Of a stretch of DNA of 64,000 bases, positions 34,880 through 46,859 are shown in pieces. The stretch is from Rheum nobile (lineage: Eukaryota; Streptophyta; Magnoliopsida; Caryophyllales; Polygonaceae): assembly GCA_027886185.1 (NCBI GenBank), contig WOAB01000052.1, forward strand, positions 1,054,001-1,118,000, written 5' to 3'. Within the stretch, counting starts at the first letter, position 1. Each line of letters opens with the position of its first letter. The translations under genes were made by a program, and so were the position numbers. The notes below the pieces were generated by a model. It was not told the origin of the DNA. It was given only the letters and a program-made list of their open reading frames with translations, and did no database searches.

Positions 34880-36363
34880 CATGCACAAAAGGAATTGCTC
34901 TAATGGTTGAAAGAGTTGTTGAGATCAATGAGAGCAACAACAATGAGAATATGGATAATGTTGATCCAGAGACTACACTTCTCACTAAAGCTATGTGACC
35001 CTCTATCGAAAGGAAGGTTCAACATGTATGAGGGGAACAATGATGAGAAGTGTGACCCCAAATATGTTACATGCTAATTGTTGTGAGAAGGGTCACTATG
35101 CAAACAATTGCCCCAAAGGGAACAACTCTGGCAACAATTCTGGGAATAATAAGAAGAAGGTTTTTGTTGCTGTGTGGGGTGATGACTGTGTAGACACGGA
35201 TGATGAGGAATCAGAAGCATGGGCTAGTAACAAGATGTGTGTTATGGTCCTAAATAGGGGTGTTCATCGGGTTCGGTTTTTCGGTTTTTTGGACCGAACC
35301 GAACCGATTATATTCGGTTTGGTTTTTGGTTCTTATAAAAATAATATTCGGTTCGGGTTCGATTCGGTCCAAAACCGATTATTTTTTAAAATAATTTAAA
35401 AACCTAGATTTTTAGATAAATTAGTCCAAACTTATTCGATCCGGTCCAGTTCAGTTCGATTCGGTTCAGTCTAGTTCGGTTCGGTTCGGTCTAGTTTGGT
35501 CCAAGTTTGGTCTAGTTCGGTTCGGTTCGGTCCAAGTTCGGTTCAGTTTGGTCCAAGTTCGGTTCGGTTCGGTTCGGTTCGGTTTGGTCTAATTCGGTTT
35601 TGTGCACTAAAACCTCTAAATCAACATAATTTCAAAATATTCGGTTATTTCGGGCCAAAACCGAATCGAACCGAGTATGTTCGGTTCGATTTTCGGTTCA
35701 CAATATTCCGAAGTTCGGTTTTGGTTCAATTTTGTTCAGTTCAGTTCGATTTTGGCCCGATGAACAGCCCTAGTCCTGAACTCATCATATGAGAAACAAG
35801 AGGTAAACCCTCAAACTTTTCTAAACTCTCTTGTTAAAAAGGCTTTGATCACTCTCATTAAAGGCATGTACAAAGAAAATATTAAGACTCAAGAGGATCC
35901 ATATCTCTCTGATGAAAAATGAAATAAGTTGAAAGAATCTATCTCTAAAACTACTAGCTCCTCTATTGTTCCTTGTGATCAATGTGATGCTACTCGCTAT
36001 AAACTCGAAAAACTTAGACAAGAAAATGTTTCTCTCTATTTGGATGTCGCGTCAAATAGTGCTAATACAATCTTGTCTCGTGAACCCACTAAGGCTGAAA
36101 TGGATTTGTCTCAAATGAAAGCTCAAATTAACAATATTCACTCTATTCTAGTTAAGCAAAAACTTCAAGATGAAGAGGTCACCTTCGTACAAGACAAGTT
36201 TCGTATTAGGTATAAAGGTGAGAAGAAACAGAGTGAGAAAAATGACTTTACCATTCTCGAGCTTAGAGAAATCAAGGATATGGAACTGCAAAGTACAAAG
36301 GAAAGGAACTTTTACCTAGAGGAACGTGTGAATGTTTTGGAAAATGGGCTAAATGAAAATTAA
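34880..36363 (+). pseudogene. SIRE gag remnant, interrupted by a MITE
   Basis: Readable parts: ALMVERVVEINESNNN, a knuckle CCEKGHYANNCPKGN near 35080, and DDEESEAWASNK. After the MITE a long helical part follows (35929-36363, CDQCDATRYKLEKLRQENVS onward), typical of the SIRE gag coiled coil. Stops at about 34997 and 35920 and the MITE break it. Confidence 0.82.
35255..35772. mobile_element. hAT-like MITE 1 (518 bp)
   Basis: Terminal inverted repeats TAGGGGTGTTCATCGG and CCGATGAACAGCCCTA (15 of 16 pair) with 8-bp flanks GTCCTAAA (35247-35254) and GTCCTGAA (35773-35780), 7 of 8 equal. The interior is built almost wholly of CGGTT/CGAAC-type pentamers. The gag sequence reads on after removal of the element plus one flank. 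Confidence 0.85.
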
Positions 36364-38570
36364 TCATGGTACACAGGTCAACCATCATATAAGATTTTCC
36401 TTAAGCAATAATCAATGTAGAACCCCTGACCCTGTTAGAGCCAAATAACATGGGTTTCATGTACCGAATCCTAAGTATACCCTGGGGGATTGTTACAAGC
36501 TTTGTTGGCATTGTGGGAACAAGGACATATAGTGAGAAAATGTGATGAGAAAAAGAAGTTCACTGAGGAGCACACTAAGAGAAGGAAGAGTAAGAGCAAC
36601 AATGTTGATCTTAATGACTATTATGATGAGATCCCAAAGCCCTTCAATTTTAGTCCTAAGGAACATCATCATTTTATCTCTCACCGACCAGGTAAAGCCA
36701 AGCTTGCCTGGGTCGTTAAACGTTAACCATTTCTTTGTAGGTTGAAGTGAGGGGGAACGATCCATGGTACATTGATTGTGATTTCTCATGCCACATGACT
36801 GGAAACAAGGAACAACTCACCTCACTTCACAGACACTCCAGAGGGAGCGTTGGTTTTAATCTTCTGAGTGTAGATCAGTTGTGTGATCAAGGAGATAATG
36901 ATATTGTCTTCACCTCTCAAACTGATACATACAAGATAGAAAACCCATGGAAACTGTGTTGAAGGGATTAGATACAAGGATGTTTATATTGTTGATACAA
37001 GTCTCAAGCCTACGAAGGAACTATACTTTGCGTCTATTGTTAATGAGACGGAACTGTGACATAGAAGGCTTGGTCATGCTAACCTTCAACTCATCCACAA
37101 ACTCCACAAGAAGGAACTTGTTTGAGGTCTCAAATGTTCAATCTGAGATCCATGGAGTTTGCAATGCATGTGTAAGAGGGAAACATACTTGTACCTCTTT
37201 CGAGAGCAAACCATATGTTACCACTTGTAATCCTCTAGAACTGATCCATATGGATCGCTGTGGTCCCATGAGAATAAGAAGTCATGTTGGGAACATGTAT
37301 GTCTTTGTCATTGTCGGTGATTATTCTAGATTCACTTGGAAAACTTTTCTCTCTTCCAAGTAGCAGGTATTCAAAGCATTTGAGTCGTTCATCAATAATG
37401 TGGAAACAAGTTTGGGAAACAAGCTAGGCGCCATGCAATCCGACCATGGAAATGAGTTTGAGAACTCGATGTTCCTTTATTTCTGCAAGGAACATTGTAT
37501 TTCTCACAACTTCTCTGCTCCTAGGACACCACAGCAAAATGGAGTCTTTGAAAGGAAGAATTGAACCTTGGAGGACATGTCTAGAACTTTGCTATTGCTA
37601 GTAATCTTCCTCGAATCTTCTGGGCTGAGGCGATAACACTTCATGCTATATCCTTAATCGTGCTATGCTTCATCCCCTACTTAATAAAACTACTTATGAA
37701 CTAATCAGGGATCGCAAGCCCAATATTTTCCACTTGTGTGCTTTTGGTTATAAGTGTTTCATTCACAACAATGGGAAGGACAACTTGGGAATGTTTGACC
37801 CACAAAGTGATTAAGATATCCTCTTAGGATACGCAAAGGCAAGCAAAGCATACATAGTGTATAACAAGAGGACACAAAAAACCGAAGAAAGCATTCATGT
37901 CATCTTCGATGAACACTGAAAAGCCTTGAGTGATGAATCCAATGAAACGTTACCTGATGAAGACCTTCCATGTATGCAACGTGAAGGATCATATGATGAT
38001 GGTAATGATGGGAATCACCACGATAATCCACGTACATGGAATGGTGCTCCCAATGCTGGTGGTAGCACTATTAGTTCTCTAGGATTATTAAAAAATAGTG
38101 GTCCTGTTGATACCACTGTTATTGCACCATCCCCTTATGTTCCCTCCGCATCCACTCAAGAAGAGAGTGACAATGTTACCACAGTTCCCGTTGGAACCTC
38201 TGGTGGTGATAACTCTAATGCAGAAGATGTATAAGATGAACAAGTGGGTGATGCTGTAGGAACAGTCACCTCGGAGGAGTTGACGGGTATTGAAGATGAT
38301 CTCCTGCCTTCATCTCAAATGGTGTTCCCGTTGCTGCGACTCTTCCCACTCCGATTCCAGAATCACAAAGCTCGAGGATTCAAAAGAATTATCCAGTTGA
38401 CAATGTTGTCACACCATTGATGAAAGAGGTACTCATTCCAAACTCAATTATTTTGTGCTTTTCATGTGTTTATATCTCTTGTAGAGCCCAAGACAATTAA
38501 GGAAGCATTGAAGGAACCAGATTGGATTGTGGCAATGCAAGAAGAGTTGCACCAATTTGAGAGGAACATG
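36364..38570 (+). pseudogene. SIRE protease-integrase remnant
   Basis: Second knuckle remnant (LCWHCGNKDI near 36510). Protease WYIDCDFSCHMTGNKEQL at 36762, where the active-site Ser-Gly is degraded. Integrase with VCNACVRGKH near 37160, HMDRCGPM, FVIVGDYSRFTW, SDHGNEFEN and PRTPQQNGVFERKN (near 37530), with internal stops. An RT start (KTIKEALKEPDWIVAMQEEL near 38490) ends abruptly near 38570. Confidence 0.83.
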
Positions 38571-39394
38571 GTGTGTTACATGATATCATGAATTCTTGCA
38601 ACTTCTCTTTTGATCTTAAGTAACCCCTGCATGATTACATCTTATTTGTTGCCTATGCAATCGATTTGATATTTGAACCCTCGTTATAAGCTTACATAAT
38701 ACTTGGTTGCTACCCTACCTAAGTCGTGATCCAAGTAAACGTTCCCTATGATCCTTCTTTGTTTGCCTCTTTACTAGGTTTAATAATCTAGATTTTCTTG
38801 TTCCCTTCCATGTTACTTGTTTGGATATATATTATTTTTGTGTGAACCTACTAATATCTAAACCATCCTCACAAGTTCACTCATGGTCTTCAGAAAATGG
38901 AACAAGGAACCGCTGATTAAGGGGGAACAAAGTATGGAACATTAAATATGGGAAAAAAAGGGTGGAACGTTGAGATTGTTGCAAGTTGACGTTACTTAAT
39001 GGCTAAGTGTGAGTTAAATGCTGATTTGATGGCTCTGTACGAAATGCATGGCTAATGCAGAAAAGAGAGTAAAAAGCATATTAACTAGCCGTTACTAGAG
39101 GAGAGTAAAAAGATTTGTTGTGATGGGAATTCAGTTGGGATTTTTTGGTAAGTTTTTATCTGAAATCTTTTCACTTATCTTTACCAATTATCCTCTATCT
39201 TTATATATACTCCCAAATCCAAAATCCACTTTCTTTCTTGCTAATGTCTCTCTCGCTCTCAAATCTCCCAAATCTGTCTTACTCTTTGTTGTCACAAAAC
39301 CCTAAAGTTTTTACCTTCCATTATTCAATCTCAAAACAAAACCCCCAAGGCATATTCCAACAACATCTCCGTCCCCAACCTTAGTGTTGACGAC
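38571..39394 (+). other. SIRE inter-ORF spacer
   Basis: Joined directly to the broken RT. No coding similarity seen. Short Leu/Ser-rich frames at 39120-39384 look accidental. Confidence 0.5.
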
Positions 39395-40725
39395 ATGACC
39401 CCTAAGAAACTTGAACAATTCATTGCCCAGGCTCAAGCCAGGAAAGCCGCCCTTACCCCCCACATCCAAACCACCTTCTACAACCACTCCCAATGTGGTA
39501 AAAAAATTCCCAAGCCGTTGCTGCCTATGTTGTTGAGTTAAATGAGGAACAACCTCTGGAGCATGATGCGTCTCCAGAGAAGCAAGCTTTGCCGACTAAG
39601 GAAAAGTCGTCGCTGAGGTCTTGGGACTCGTGGCGGAACCTCTTCCAGATGAGGAGGTCTCTTCTCCTCTAAAGGAGAGAATTGACAATAAGGAAGAGTC
39701 CATGGAGGCTCTAGAAGAGAAGCTTGGTGCCCAACCACTAGAGTCTGTTTCACCTCCTAAAAGTTGTAAGCGAAAAGCTGCCCTTATCTCAAAGGAAAGC
39801 GAGGAGGACAACGACTTGATTGTCACTGCAGAACGATGTGCTTCTATAGAATTTTCCACGTCAACTAAGGCAGGAGCCGATGAAACTACTCCGGGAACGT
39901 TGAAATGGAGACTAAGGTCAAGAAAGAAAGTTGACAAGAAGAAGTCTAAGGTGGAGGAACAGTCCATTGTTCCTGATTTCTCTGAAGGTAAGAAGGTTCT
40001 CCCTCAACTCTTCATTCAAGATCACTTTGTCACTAAGAACGGATTTGAGGAGGTCCTCAATATGCTGAAGCTTCAAGGGTGAGAACGGCTATGCTCAAGC
40101 TGTGTGATGATCAACCAAGATCAGGATCGTGAGTACTACTCACTCATCACCTTTGGTGGGAATATCTTCTGTGAATGGGAAAGAGTTGTCGTTTACTGCT
40201 AAGAATATTGAAAGGTTGTTGGGTGTCCTTGATAAAGGTTACCGCGACATCCCCAATGAAAAACTGACAGGTGCTTAGAAAAGGCTAAGGAGGCCAACGC
40301 TATAAGGCTTTTCAAGTCAGTGAATGCTGGAACAACACATCACAGTTGACGTTGGTTCAACGAATTTCTCATCAGGTTATTATAAAGTCCATTATTCCTC
40401 GCTAGGATAAAAGGAACACCGTCATCGTCACCAATTTGCTTCTACTTGATCGGTTCATAAACAAGGAGAAGATTGACCTCCCAAGGATTATTCTTCAACA
40501 CATGGCCAAGTGTATCGGTCTCTCACTTATCTTGGTCTTGTCAAACAGCTTTTGGAGAAGGAAGGTGCTTACAAGGCTGAAGGTGAAGTTCCATTGACCA
40601 CTGAGCTGGATATGGTCAATGTTCAAAAGATGAAATATCAGGGAGATGACAAGGGAACACTGCCTCCCTCCACGATTGCAAAGAAGGAACATGGTGAAGG
40701 TTCCTCAAGGGGTGGTTCTGTGTAG
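39395..40725 (+). pseudogene. SIRE extra ('env-like position') ORF, copy 2
   Basis: Starts MTPKKLEQFIAQAQARKA at 39395. A charged low-complexity part follows (39621-40082). The conserved block appears in broken form: NIERLLGVLDKGYRDIPNEK, then IIKSIIPR with a stop, DKRNTVIVTNLLLLDRFINK and IDLPRIILQHMAKC, then LDMVNVQKMKYQGDDKG. Breaks near 39500, 40080, 40280 and 40410. The same residues as in copy 1 are kept, which shows the domain rather than its neighbours is conserved. Confidence 0.7.
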
Positions 40726-41317
40726 AGTCAGATCTTAGTTGAGATAAAGCAGATGAATGTCACTCTGAAGCTGCTGCTTGACCACTTTTTGAACAAGGAG
40801 TAATAGAGAAAGGATGATTCTGAGGCATGAGTGAACCTTGTTACCAATCCTAGCCACAACCACTATGTCTTTTCTTGTTTTTATGTTTTCTTGATTGTCT
40901 TTGTTATCTTTTGATCTTTTGTACAAGTTTGTGAAGTTCTTCGTTGATTGTACTTGATTCCCTGCAGACTTTAATGAATTTTAATTTTGATATTGATTTG
41001 CGACATAGCATGGATTTTCTTTCATCTTTTGATGATGCCAAAAGGGGGAAGTGTGGAAATTTGTGCAATGAACACCATGAAGAGAGGTAACAGTTTAATC
41101 TTTCCTAATTCTTTATGTCTTTTGAATGATGCTAGTGCTAAGGGGAACGATGAAGCATCTTGAATAGTATGATTTGCATATATCTATTTAAAAGAGAACT
41201 TTTCTAGACATTTGAACTTAGACGCATATTGACATATATATGTTGAATGACTCATTACTTATCAGTATTTGATTGAACAAATTTGAAAGGGTTTGTCATC
41301 ACCAAAAAGGGGGAAAT
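40726..41317 (+). other. SIRE 3' untranslated region and polypurine tract
   Basis: Similar to 30907-31587 of the first copy, ending AAAAAGGGGGAAAT before the LTR. Confidence 0.65.
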
Positions 41318-42075
41318 TGTTGGAACATTAACGTTCACTCTAATTTTGATGATGATAAAACACCATTAGGTTTTATGGTTTATTTTGTTTCTATGAGTTT
41401 AAGGTTGAATGAAAGAATTAGGGAACAATGGAAACCAAGAGAAGAAGCAAAACATATAAGTGAAGAAACAACGAGTCAACAAAGGAACAATGACGTTGAG
41501 CAAAATAGAGTGTTGAGACACGCGCTATGAAGAGAAAAGAAGAAAGGGAACAACGCAACAAGAACGATGCATTTACACAGAGAGAATGCGCTAGGAGCTT
41601 TGGAAATATAGCTAAATTTGAAAAGAAGATCTTAATGATTTCTTAAGCTGCAAGGCGTGAAGTAAGAGAACAGATTTAGCATATCTTAGGATACTTTGTA
41701 CTTGGAAAAAGTGATTATTATATTGTGTGTATAACATTAGGTAAGATTTGTTAGTTACCTTAGTTAAGCACTTCGTGAGCTGCTAGGTTAATTGATAGGT
41801 CGTCTCCTATGACAATATATACTAGTGTAGCATAACTTAGAGAAGGTAACACAACTACAAGTATTCCAAGGTGATCAAGATAGAGAGATACAAGGTATGA
41901 ATTGGTTGTGAAGTACTTTGTGAGAGTTTCTTGTGTTTTTGTGATTATTATGTTGATACACTTGTTGTCTAGAAGTCTAGGATCTGTGTGAGACTATGTG
42001 GAGAAAAGACTTGCACGATTGTACAACTTGATTAATGATACAAGTAGACATTTGAAATCCTGCTAGGGTAAAACC
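41318..42075 (+). repeat. Truncated 3' LTR of SIRE element 2
   Basis: From TGTTGGAACATTAACG. Similarity to the first SIRE LTR ends near 42075 (AAATCCTGCTAGGGT). Confidence 0.78.
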
Positions 42076-42100
42076 TAATTAAATAAATTAGCTCTTTGAT

Positions 42101-42186
42101 CCCCTAAGCCTTTAAAAACCCATAAATCCTAAATCCTACACCCTATATCCTAAATCCTAAACCCTAAACCATAACCCCTAAATCCA
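42101..42186. repeat. Degenerate telomere-like repeats
   Basis: About ten units of CCCTAAA-type sequence, with TCCTAAA and CCATAAA variants. They lie in intron 3 of COBRA gene B next to exon 3, right after the broken SIRE LTR. Confidence 0.75.
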
Positions 42187-42428
42187 AAAAAAAACACTTT
42201 CACCCCCTTTGGATCATATCTGTAGTAATAGGGGGTCATACTTGCAATTTTGAAAAAAATGAGCATAAACTTGCTATTTTTTTTTTAAGAGACACTTGGC
42301 GCCCAATTTTCTCAAAAAAAAATGAGATGTTGTAATGATGGGTCTATTTATCTTGTTCCTCTTTTGGGTCAGCGTTGATGTACAACAACCTCAATGCAGG
42401 TTCAACATGATTGAGTAGAATAATGTAC

Positions 42429-42711
42429 CTGAAATTGGGCAAGTGAGTTGCCAGAATCTTGTGCCATCGGTGTAAGGACGCCGCTTTTACAACAATTAGA
42501 GATCTGATGGCTGTAAGGGGTGGTCGGCGAGACGTCAACAAGAATGGGTTGATGCACGCAGCTGGACGGAACATTACCCATGAAGAGGGAGCGTGGGCCT
42601 GCCTCCCCATGTCGCCCAGATCACCTCTCTCCCGGACCATGTCCACCCAAGCTCCCACCCTGGGTTTGTAATGGGCCGAAGCCGTTGGTTGTTTTTCACA
42701 CTCACAACTGC
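42429..42711 (-). pseudogene. COBRA-like gene B, exon 3 (frameshifted)
   Basis: Acceptor ATGTCAG, then AVVSVKNNQRLRP and NPGWELGWTWSGREVIW in frame 0, matching the family's carbohydrate-binding-like region. After WATWGG the frame fails: it would stop at a TAA near 42570. The reading resumes one base off with GNVPSSC, ILVDVSPTTPYSHQISNCC and AQFQ before donor GTACAT. Compared with the family, about five residues including the Cys of GDCS are missing, so a deletion of about 14 nt fits. The resumed frame joins exon 4 in the right phase. Confidence 0.85.
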
Positions 42712-42839
42712 CTGACATACATTTATACAAATCAATAAACAATACTAAAACAATCCCCTAAAATGTCACACTCCATTGTCACGTTAAATATTTTCCCGCT
42801 TAAAACTCTGTCCAATAACATCATGCTATTTCATTGTCA

Positions 42840-43716
42840 TATTCGATAATTCGACGATCCGAAGCTTAAAAGTCCGTATTTGAAAACATTCGTTTGATTT
42901 TTATCCGAATCCGATCCGATACGGGTGATTTTTCCGGATATTCGGACCAAATACGGATTATGATATTCTGCTTACTGGATATTCGAGAATCCGGTACTAC
43001 TAATATATAATATATATGTTTTTAGAACTAATATACAATGTTTAATTAGTTTAGTTGATCTCAAAATGGTTCTTGTACATTTTTAAGCAATTGAACCCAC
43101 TTTAATTGTCCAACTTAACATTCATTAATTAATTCCTTTCAATAAAAAAAAACAACCTTGATTATTATTCTTATAAAATTAAAACCCTAAATCAATAATT
43201 CACATACTGATTGAATTTTGATTATTTAAGTTAATGTTATAACTTTATATATACTTTTCAATTTCTTTTTTATATAATATATACGTTTATGTTTCTCAAT
43301 TTGATAAGGTTGGCAAGATTAATTATTTGAAAAAATCAACAGGGACTTGAAAAATGTGTTGATGTTTGACATTTGGTTTGCACTTTGTGGATTGTTAGTT
43401 TTGATTGATTTGAAAAATTAATATTTTGATTTAAATTTTAATAGGTTTTCTAGTAATCGGGTAATTTGGATATTCGACTCGAATATCTTATTAAGGCTTT
43501 GTTCGGTAAATTCAGCTGAAATGGGAGCTGGAGAGCTGGAGCTGAATAAGTAGCTGAAACTGGAGCTGGAGCTGAATAAGTAGCTGAAATCATATTCGAA
43601 TGATATCTACCGAATATCCGATCGAAAATGAACCGGATATGGATAAGAATTTGTGAATTTTTTTTACTGAATATCCGACATATCGAATCAGATCGAATAT
43701 ATATATTTGCTCACCT
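42840..43716. mobile_element. Decayed MITE-like remnant with CCGAATATCCG motifs
   Basis: Two blocks rich in ATTCGA and CCGAATATCCG (42840-42990 and 43450-43700) flank AT-rich sequence and end TGCTCACCTCTA, like the ends of the hAT-like MITEs nearby. A matching left end was not found. A small tandem AGCTGGAGCTGAATAAGTAG duplication lies at 43515-43585. Confidence 0.4.
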
Positions 43717-44149
43717 CTAATAAATTTACAAGTATATATTTAATTATTCCCCTTGAGTCACAAACAATTGCTAAACTGATATTTCGTGACGAAAAGATAA
43801 CCATATATATCAACTTATCACTTTATGCAAACATCTGTGTTTTTAGATATACACCGATGTTCATAAAAAAAAAGATATACACCGATGTTATATTTAATTT
43901 GTTGAAGGGTGATGCTATACAAGATTTAATAAAAAAATCGATTTATTATTTTTCATCGACCCTTCGGGAAACTGAACTCTATATGGTCAAACATTTTTAG
44001 TTTGCTAATAGTTGAGGAAAATATTTAGCTACTGAACGTAAGTTTAAAATTATGTTTTTGTTTGTAACTTTTGTTTGGGAATGTAATGACGCTTTATACA
44101 TTTCGCTTCGTGTTTTTATTTTGTGGATATCGGAGGTATTATAACTAAA
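43717..44149. other. AT-rich part of COBRA gene B intron 2
   Basis: About 430 bp. A 97-codon frame at 43707-44000 has no domain. A short tandem duplication of AGATATACACCGATGTT lies near 43845-43890. Confidence 0.5.
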
Positions 44150-44157
44150 ATTGTTTC

Positions 44158-44763
44158 AAGAGCAGTCAAAAAGTGACTGAACCCGTTTTACCGACTTGAC
44201 TGATTCGTTTTTGGACCCGACCTGATCTGTCCAAAATTTTTGGTAACCCGAATTTTACCGAGACCGAACTCGGTCAATACGAACCCGACCAGATTAACAA
44301 ATAAATGTACAGTATTAATAAAATATAACATATTATATATATGATAAATAACATAGAAATAATGATAATATGCTCAATTATCCTAAAAAAAGAACATTGA
44401 TGTACTTATATAATTTTTTTATAATTTAGAAATTTAGAAATTAATATAATATATATTAAAAATAAAAATAATATATAATTTTGATCTACTAATATCAATT
44501 ACATTAAAAATAATTAATAATAATATTATTATTTAATTCATTTCAACTTATTTTGACATATTTAAATTAGTTTTAAACTATTTAATAATATTTAAATAGT
44601 GAAATGTAAAAAATGACGCTATTGACCTGTTGGTCAACCCGAACCATCCGTTAACCTGTAATGCCCCATCCGGCTTGACCTGTTATCCGAAATGACCCGA
44701 CCCGTTCTCAACCCGAACCCGAAATAACCGAACCAAACCCGACTTGACCGATTGACACCTCTA
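44158..44763. mobile_element. hAT-like MITE 2 (606 bp)
   Basis: Flanks ATTGTTTC (44150-44157) and ATTGTTCC (44764-44771) agree at 7 of 8. The ends AAGAGCAGTCAA and TTGACACCTCTA are imperfectly inverted (9 of 12). Both arms are rich in GACCCGAACCCGA-type sequence with an AT-rich centre. Confidence 0.75.
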
Positions 44764-45154
44764 ATTGTTCCTGAAAAATACTTCGTTAGTTTATTTCGTT
44801 ATTCTTCTTTTTTATTATAATTTTTAATAAATTAACTGACTATATGCATATGTAATTGGTAAGATTGCTACTACAATAAATATTGAATTTTAAAATTATA
44901 AATATAAAGAAATAATATTAGGCGACTATATATATATATTATATCAATACGTTTACAGTAATTAGATTGCAAAATTATAATTTGGGGTAGGAAATAATAT
45001 GTATAAGAAAAATATAATAGAAATATCTTATTTATTATATTATGAGTATATAATATGTTCACTTGTAATATTCTTATTGGTATATTAGACTAATATACAT
45101 TTAATTAATTTTTTATATATATTGAGAAAATACTACTTTTACGTCAATCGTATT

Positions 45155-46208
45155 TAGAGATGTGAATGGAGCGGAGATTTTTCATTATTCGTGGGGACTC
45201 TCCGCTACGAGGGCGGGGATGTGGATTTTAAAAAACACATCCCTGCATGGGGATATGGGGATGGGGACGAGGATATTGGATAGAGCCTTCCACCTCATTT
45301 CCCACCCTGTCCCCGCCGGAAATCCCCACGAGTATATCCATTGGTAATCTCCGTGGTATCGCCAATTTGAAAACTCGATGGGATTTCCCACGAGAAATTT
45401 TCATGGGTGAAGTCGGGAGCTCATGCTGTATTTTTTCATATTTATAATTTTATAGTTGGTAATTGATTTTTTATTTGAAGGAAATGGTGTGATAGACCTT
45501 TATTAGTATCAGTAATCAGTATGCATGTATTATGCAATGTACAATTACATCCTTAACCTACAAAAAAATGTTATCTTTTGTTAATTTATTGAAAAATCCT
45601 ACTATAGATACAACTTACAATTTAGTAATTATTAAGCTTACAATTCTTTTTTAATTTAGTTTTACTTTCTTTTTCAAAATTAACCAACCATTGAAAAATG
45701 AGCTTCTAGAGTCACCACCACAAGGACACATATTGACTATATTGAGTATATTTTAATACTAGTCAACTTCGATTCAAAATTTTAGTGACTTTTTTTTATT
45801 AAATCAATTCACGTAATTAATTGGAATATTTTATTTATGGTTTTTATACATAGTGTTTAGTCATTGTTGTCTTTTGTTTGACAATGGAGATTAATTGGAG
45901 AATCATAACATGAAAACAAGTGAGAAAAAATTCGTGGGAGTTAAATGAGAATATTTATGGGAAACTTGCTTGACTATAAGTGGGAAATCCGCAAGAATTT
46001 CCACGGAAAGACCTGAAACGAATGTTAATTGAGAAAAATAACGGGGACAGAGAATCCTCGACGGGGGCGGGAATTCGGTGGAGACGGAACAACTTTAGCT
46101 CCCTGCATAGGGATGGGAACGTGAATGAGGACATGAAGTGTTTTTCTAAATGGGAATGAGGACGAGGATACTACTCCACACACTGAACTCACTCCATTGA
46201 CATGCCTA
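45155..46208. mobile_element. hAT-like MITE 3 (1054 bp)
   Basis: Perfect 8-bp duplication ATCGTATT (45147-45154 and 46209-46216). Ends TAGAGATGTGAATGGAG and CTCCATTGACATGCCTA pair at 14 of 17. Both arms carry GGGGAT/CCCCG-type sequence and the centre is AT-rich. No transposase is present. Confidence 0.88.
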
Positions 46209-46216
46209 ATCGTATT

Positions 46217-46859
46217 CATGGTAACATATAAAAAAAATAGATTATATTTCACTTGCCATACTCTCGGTGATATTATAATGCAACGGTTTCTAGTGTGTGT
46301 CCATGAACACATGCTAATAAGTTAAAATAGGAAATTATCATCAAAATATTCCTTAAAAGAGAATGGCTAAACCCTTAACAAAAAAATTAAACAAATGATT
46401 AAAAAAATTATTGCCAAAAATGAAGTTCTTAGAGTGTATCCATGGACATACACTAGAAAAAACTTATATGCAATTATATATATTCTTACTGATATTGGAG
46501 GGAAATGTATGTATCATGATATTTCAATGTTCTTACCATAAATTTACAACGCTTAAAAACTATATATATATAGGAATTTTTGCATGTCAAATTCATACAC
46601 ATTCCTTCCCAATTTTCTAACACAAAATTTATTTTTCTTTCGAGTCAATTGTTACATCGACATATTGAATAAATAGTTTTATCAATGGGTCATCAACTAG
46701 TAAATAATACTAAAGTATCATTTGGGATAAAAATTATCAACGGATATCCGTTCCATTCGAGTACCGAGATCGAATATACGAATGAAAATCCGATCTAAGG
46801 CAGGTGATAACTAGATGACGGATAGAAAGGGTGGTAGTCAAACGATTTTGAACCGTTTT
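46217..46859. other. AT-rich part of COBRA gene B intron 2
   Basis: About 640 bp without a gene; a short GGATATCCGTTCCATTCGAG remnant near 46740 resembles the MITE debris at 43.5 kb. Confidence 0.5.

Larger units (their letters stand above)
34880..42075 (+). mobile_element. SIRE-type Copia element 2, in COBRA gene B intron 3
   Basis: Starts abruptly in gag (no 5' LTR), continues with zinc knuckles, protease and integrase, loses most of RT and RNase H near 38570, then keeps the extra ORF and the first 760 bp of the 3' LTR (41318 to about 42075). Its deletions are nearly complementary to those of SIRE element 1. It carries a MITE inside gag (35255-35772). Its plus strand is antisense to COBRA gene B. 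Confidence 0.85.

Noticed and set aside
29655..40725. True envelope genes in the SIRE elements
   Set aside because: No signal peptide, membrane segment or furin-like site is visible; only the position fits.
42344..42742. 132-codon minus-strand frame with an ATHLP-like segment resembling a MYB repeat
   Set aside because: It is COBRA exon 3 read in the wrong frame; the two other frames give clear COBRA matches with splice sites.
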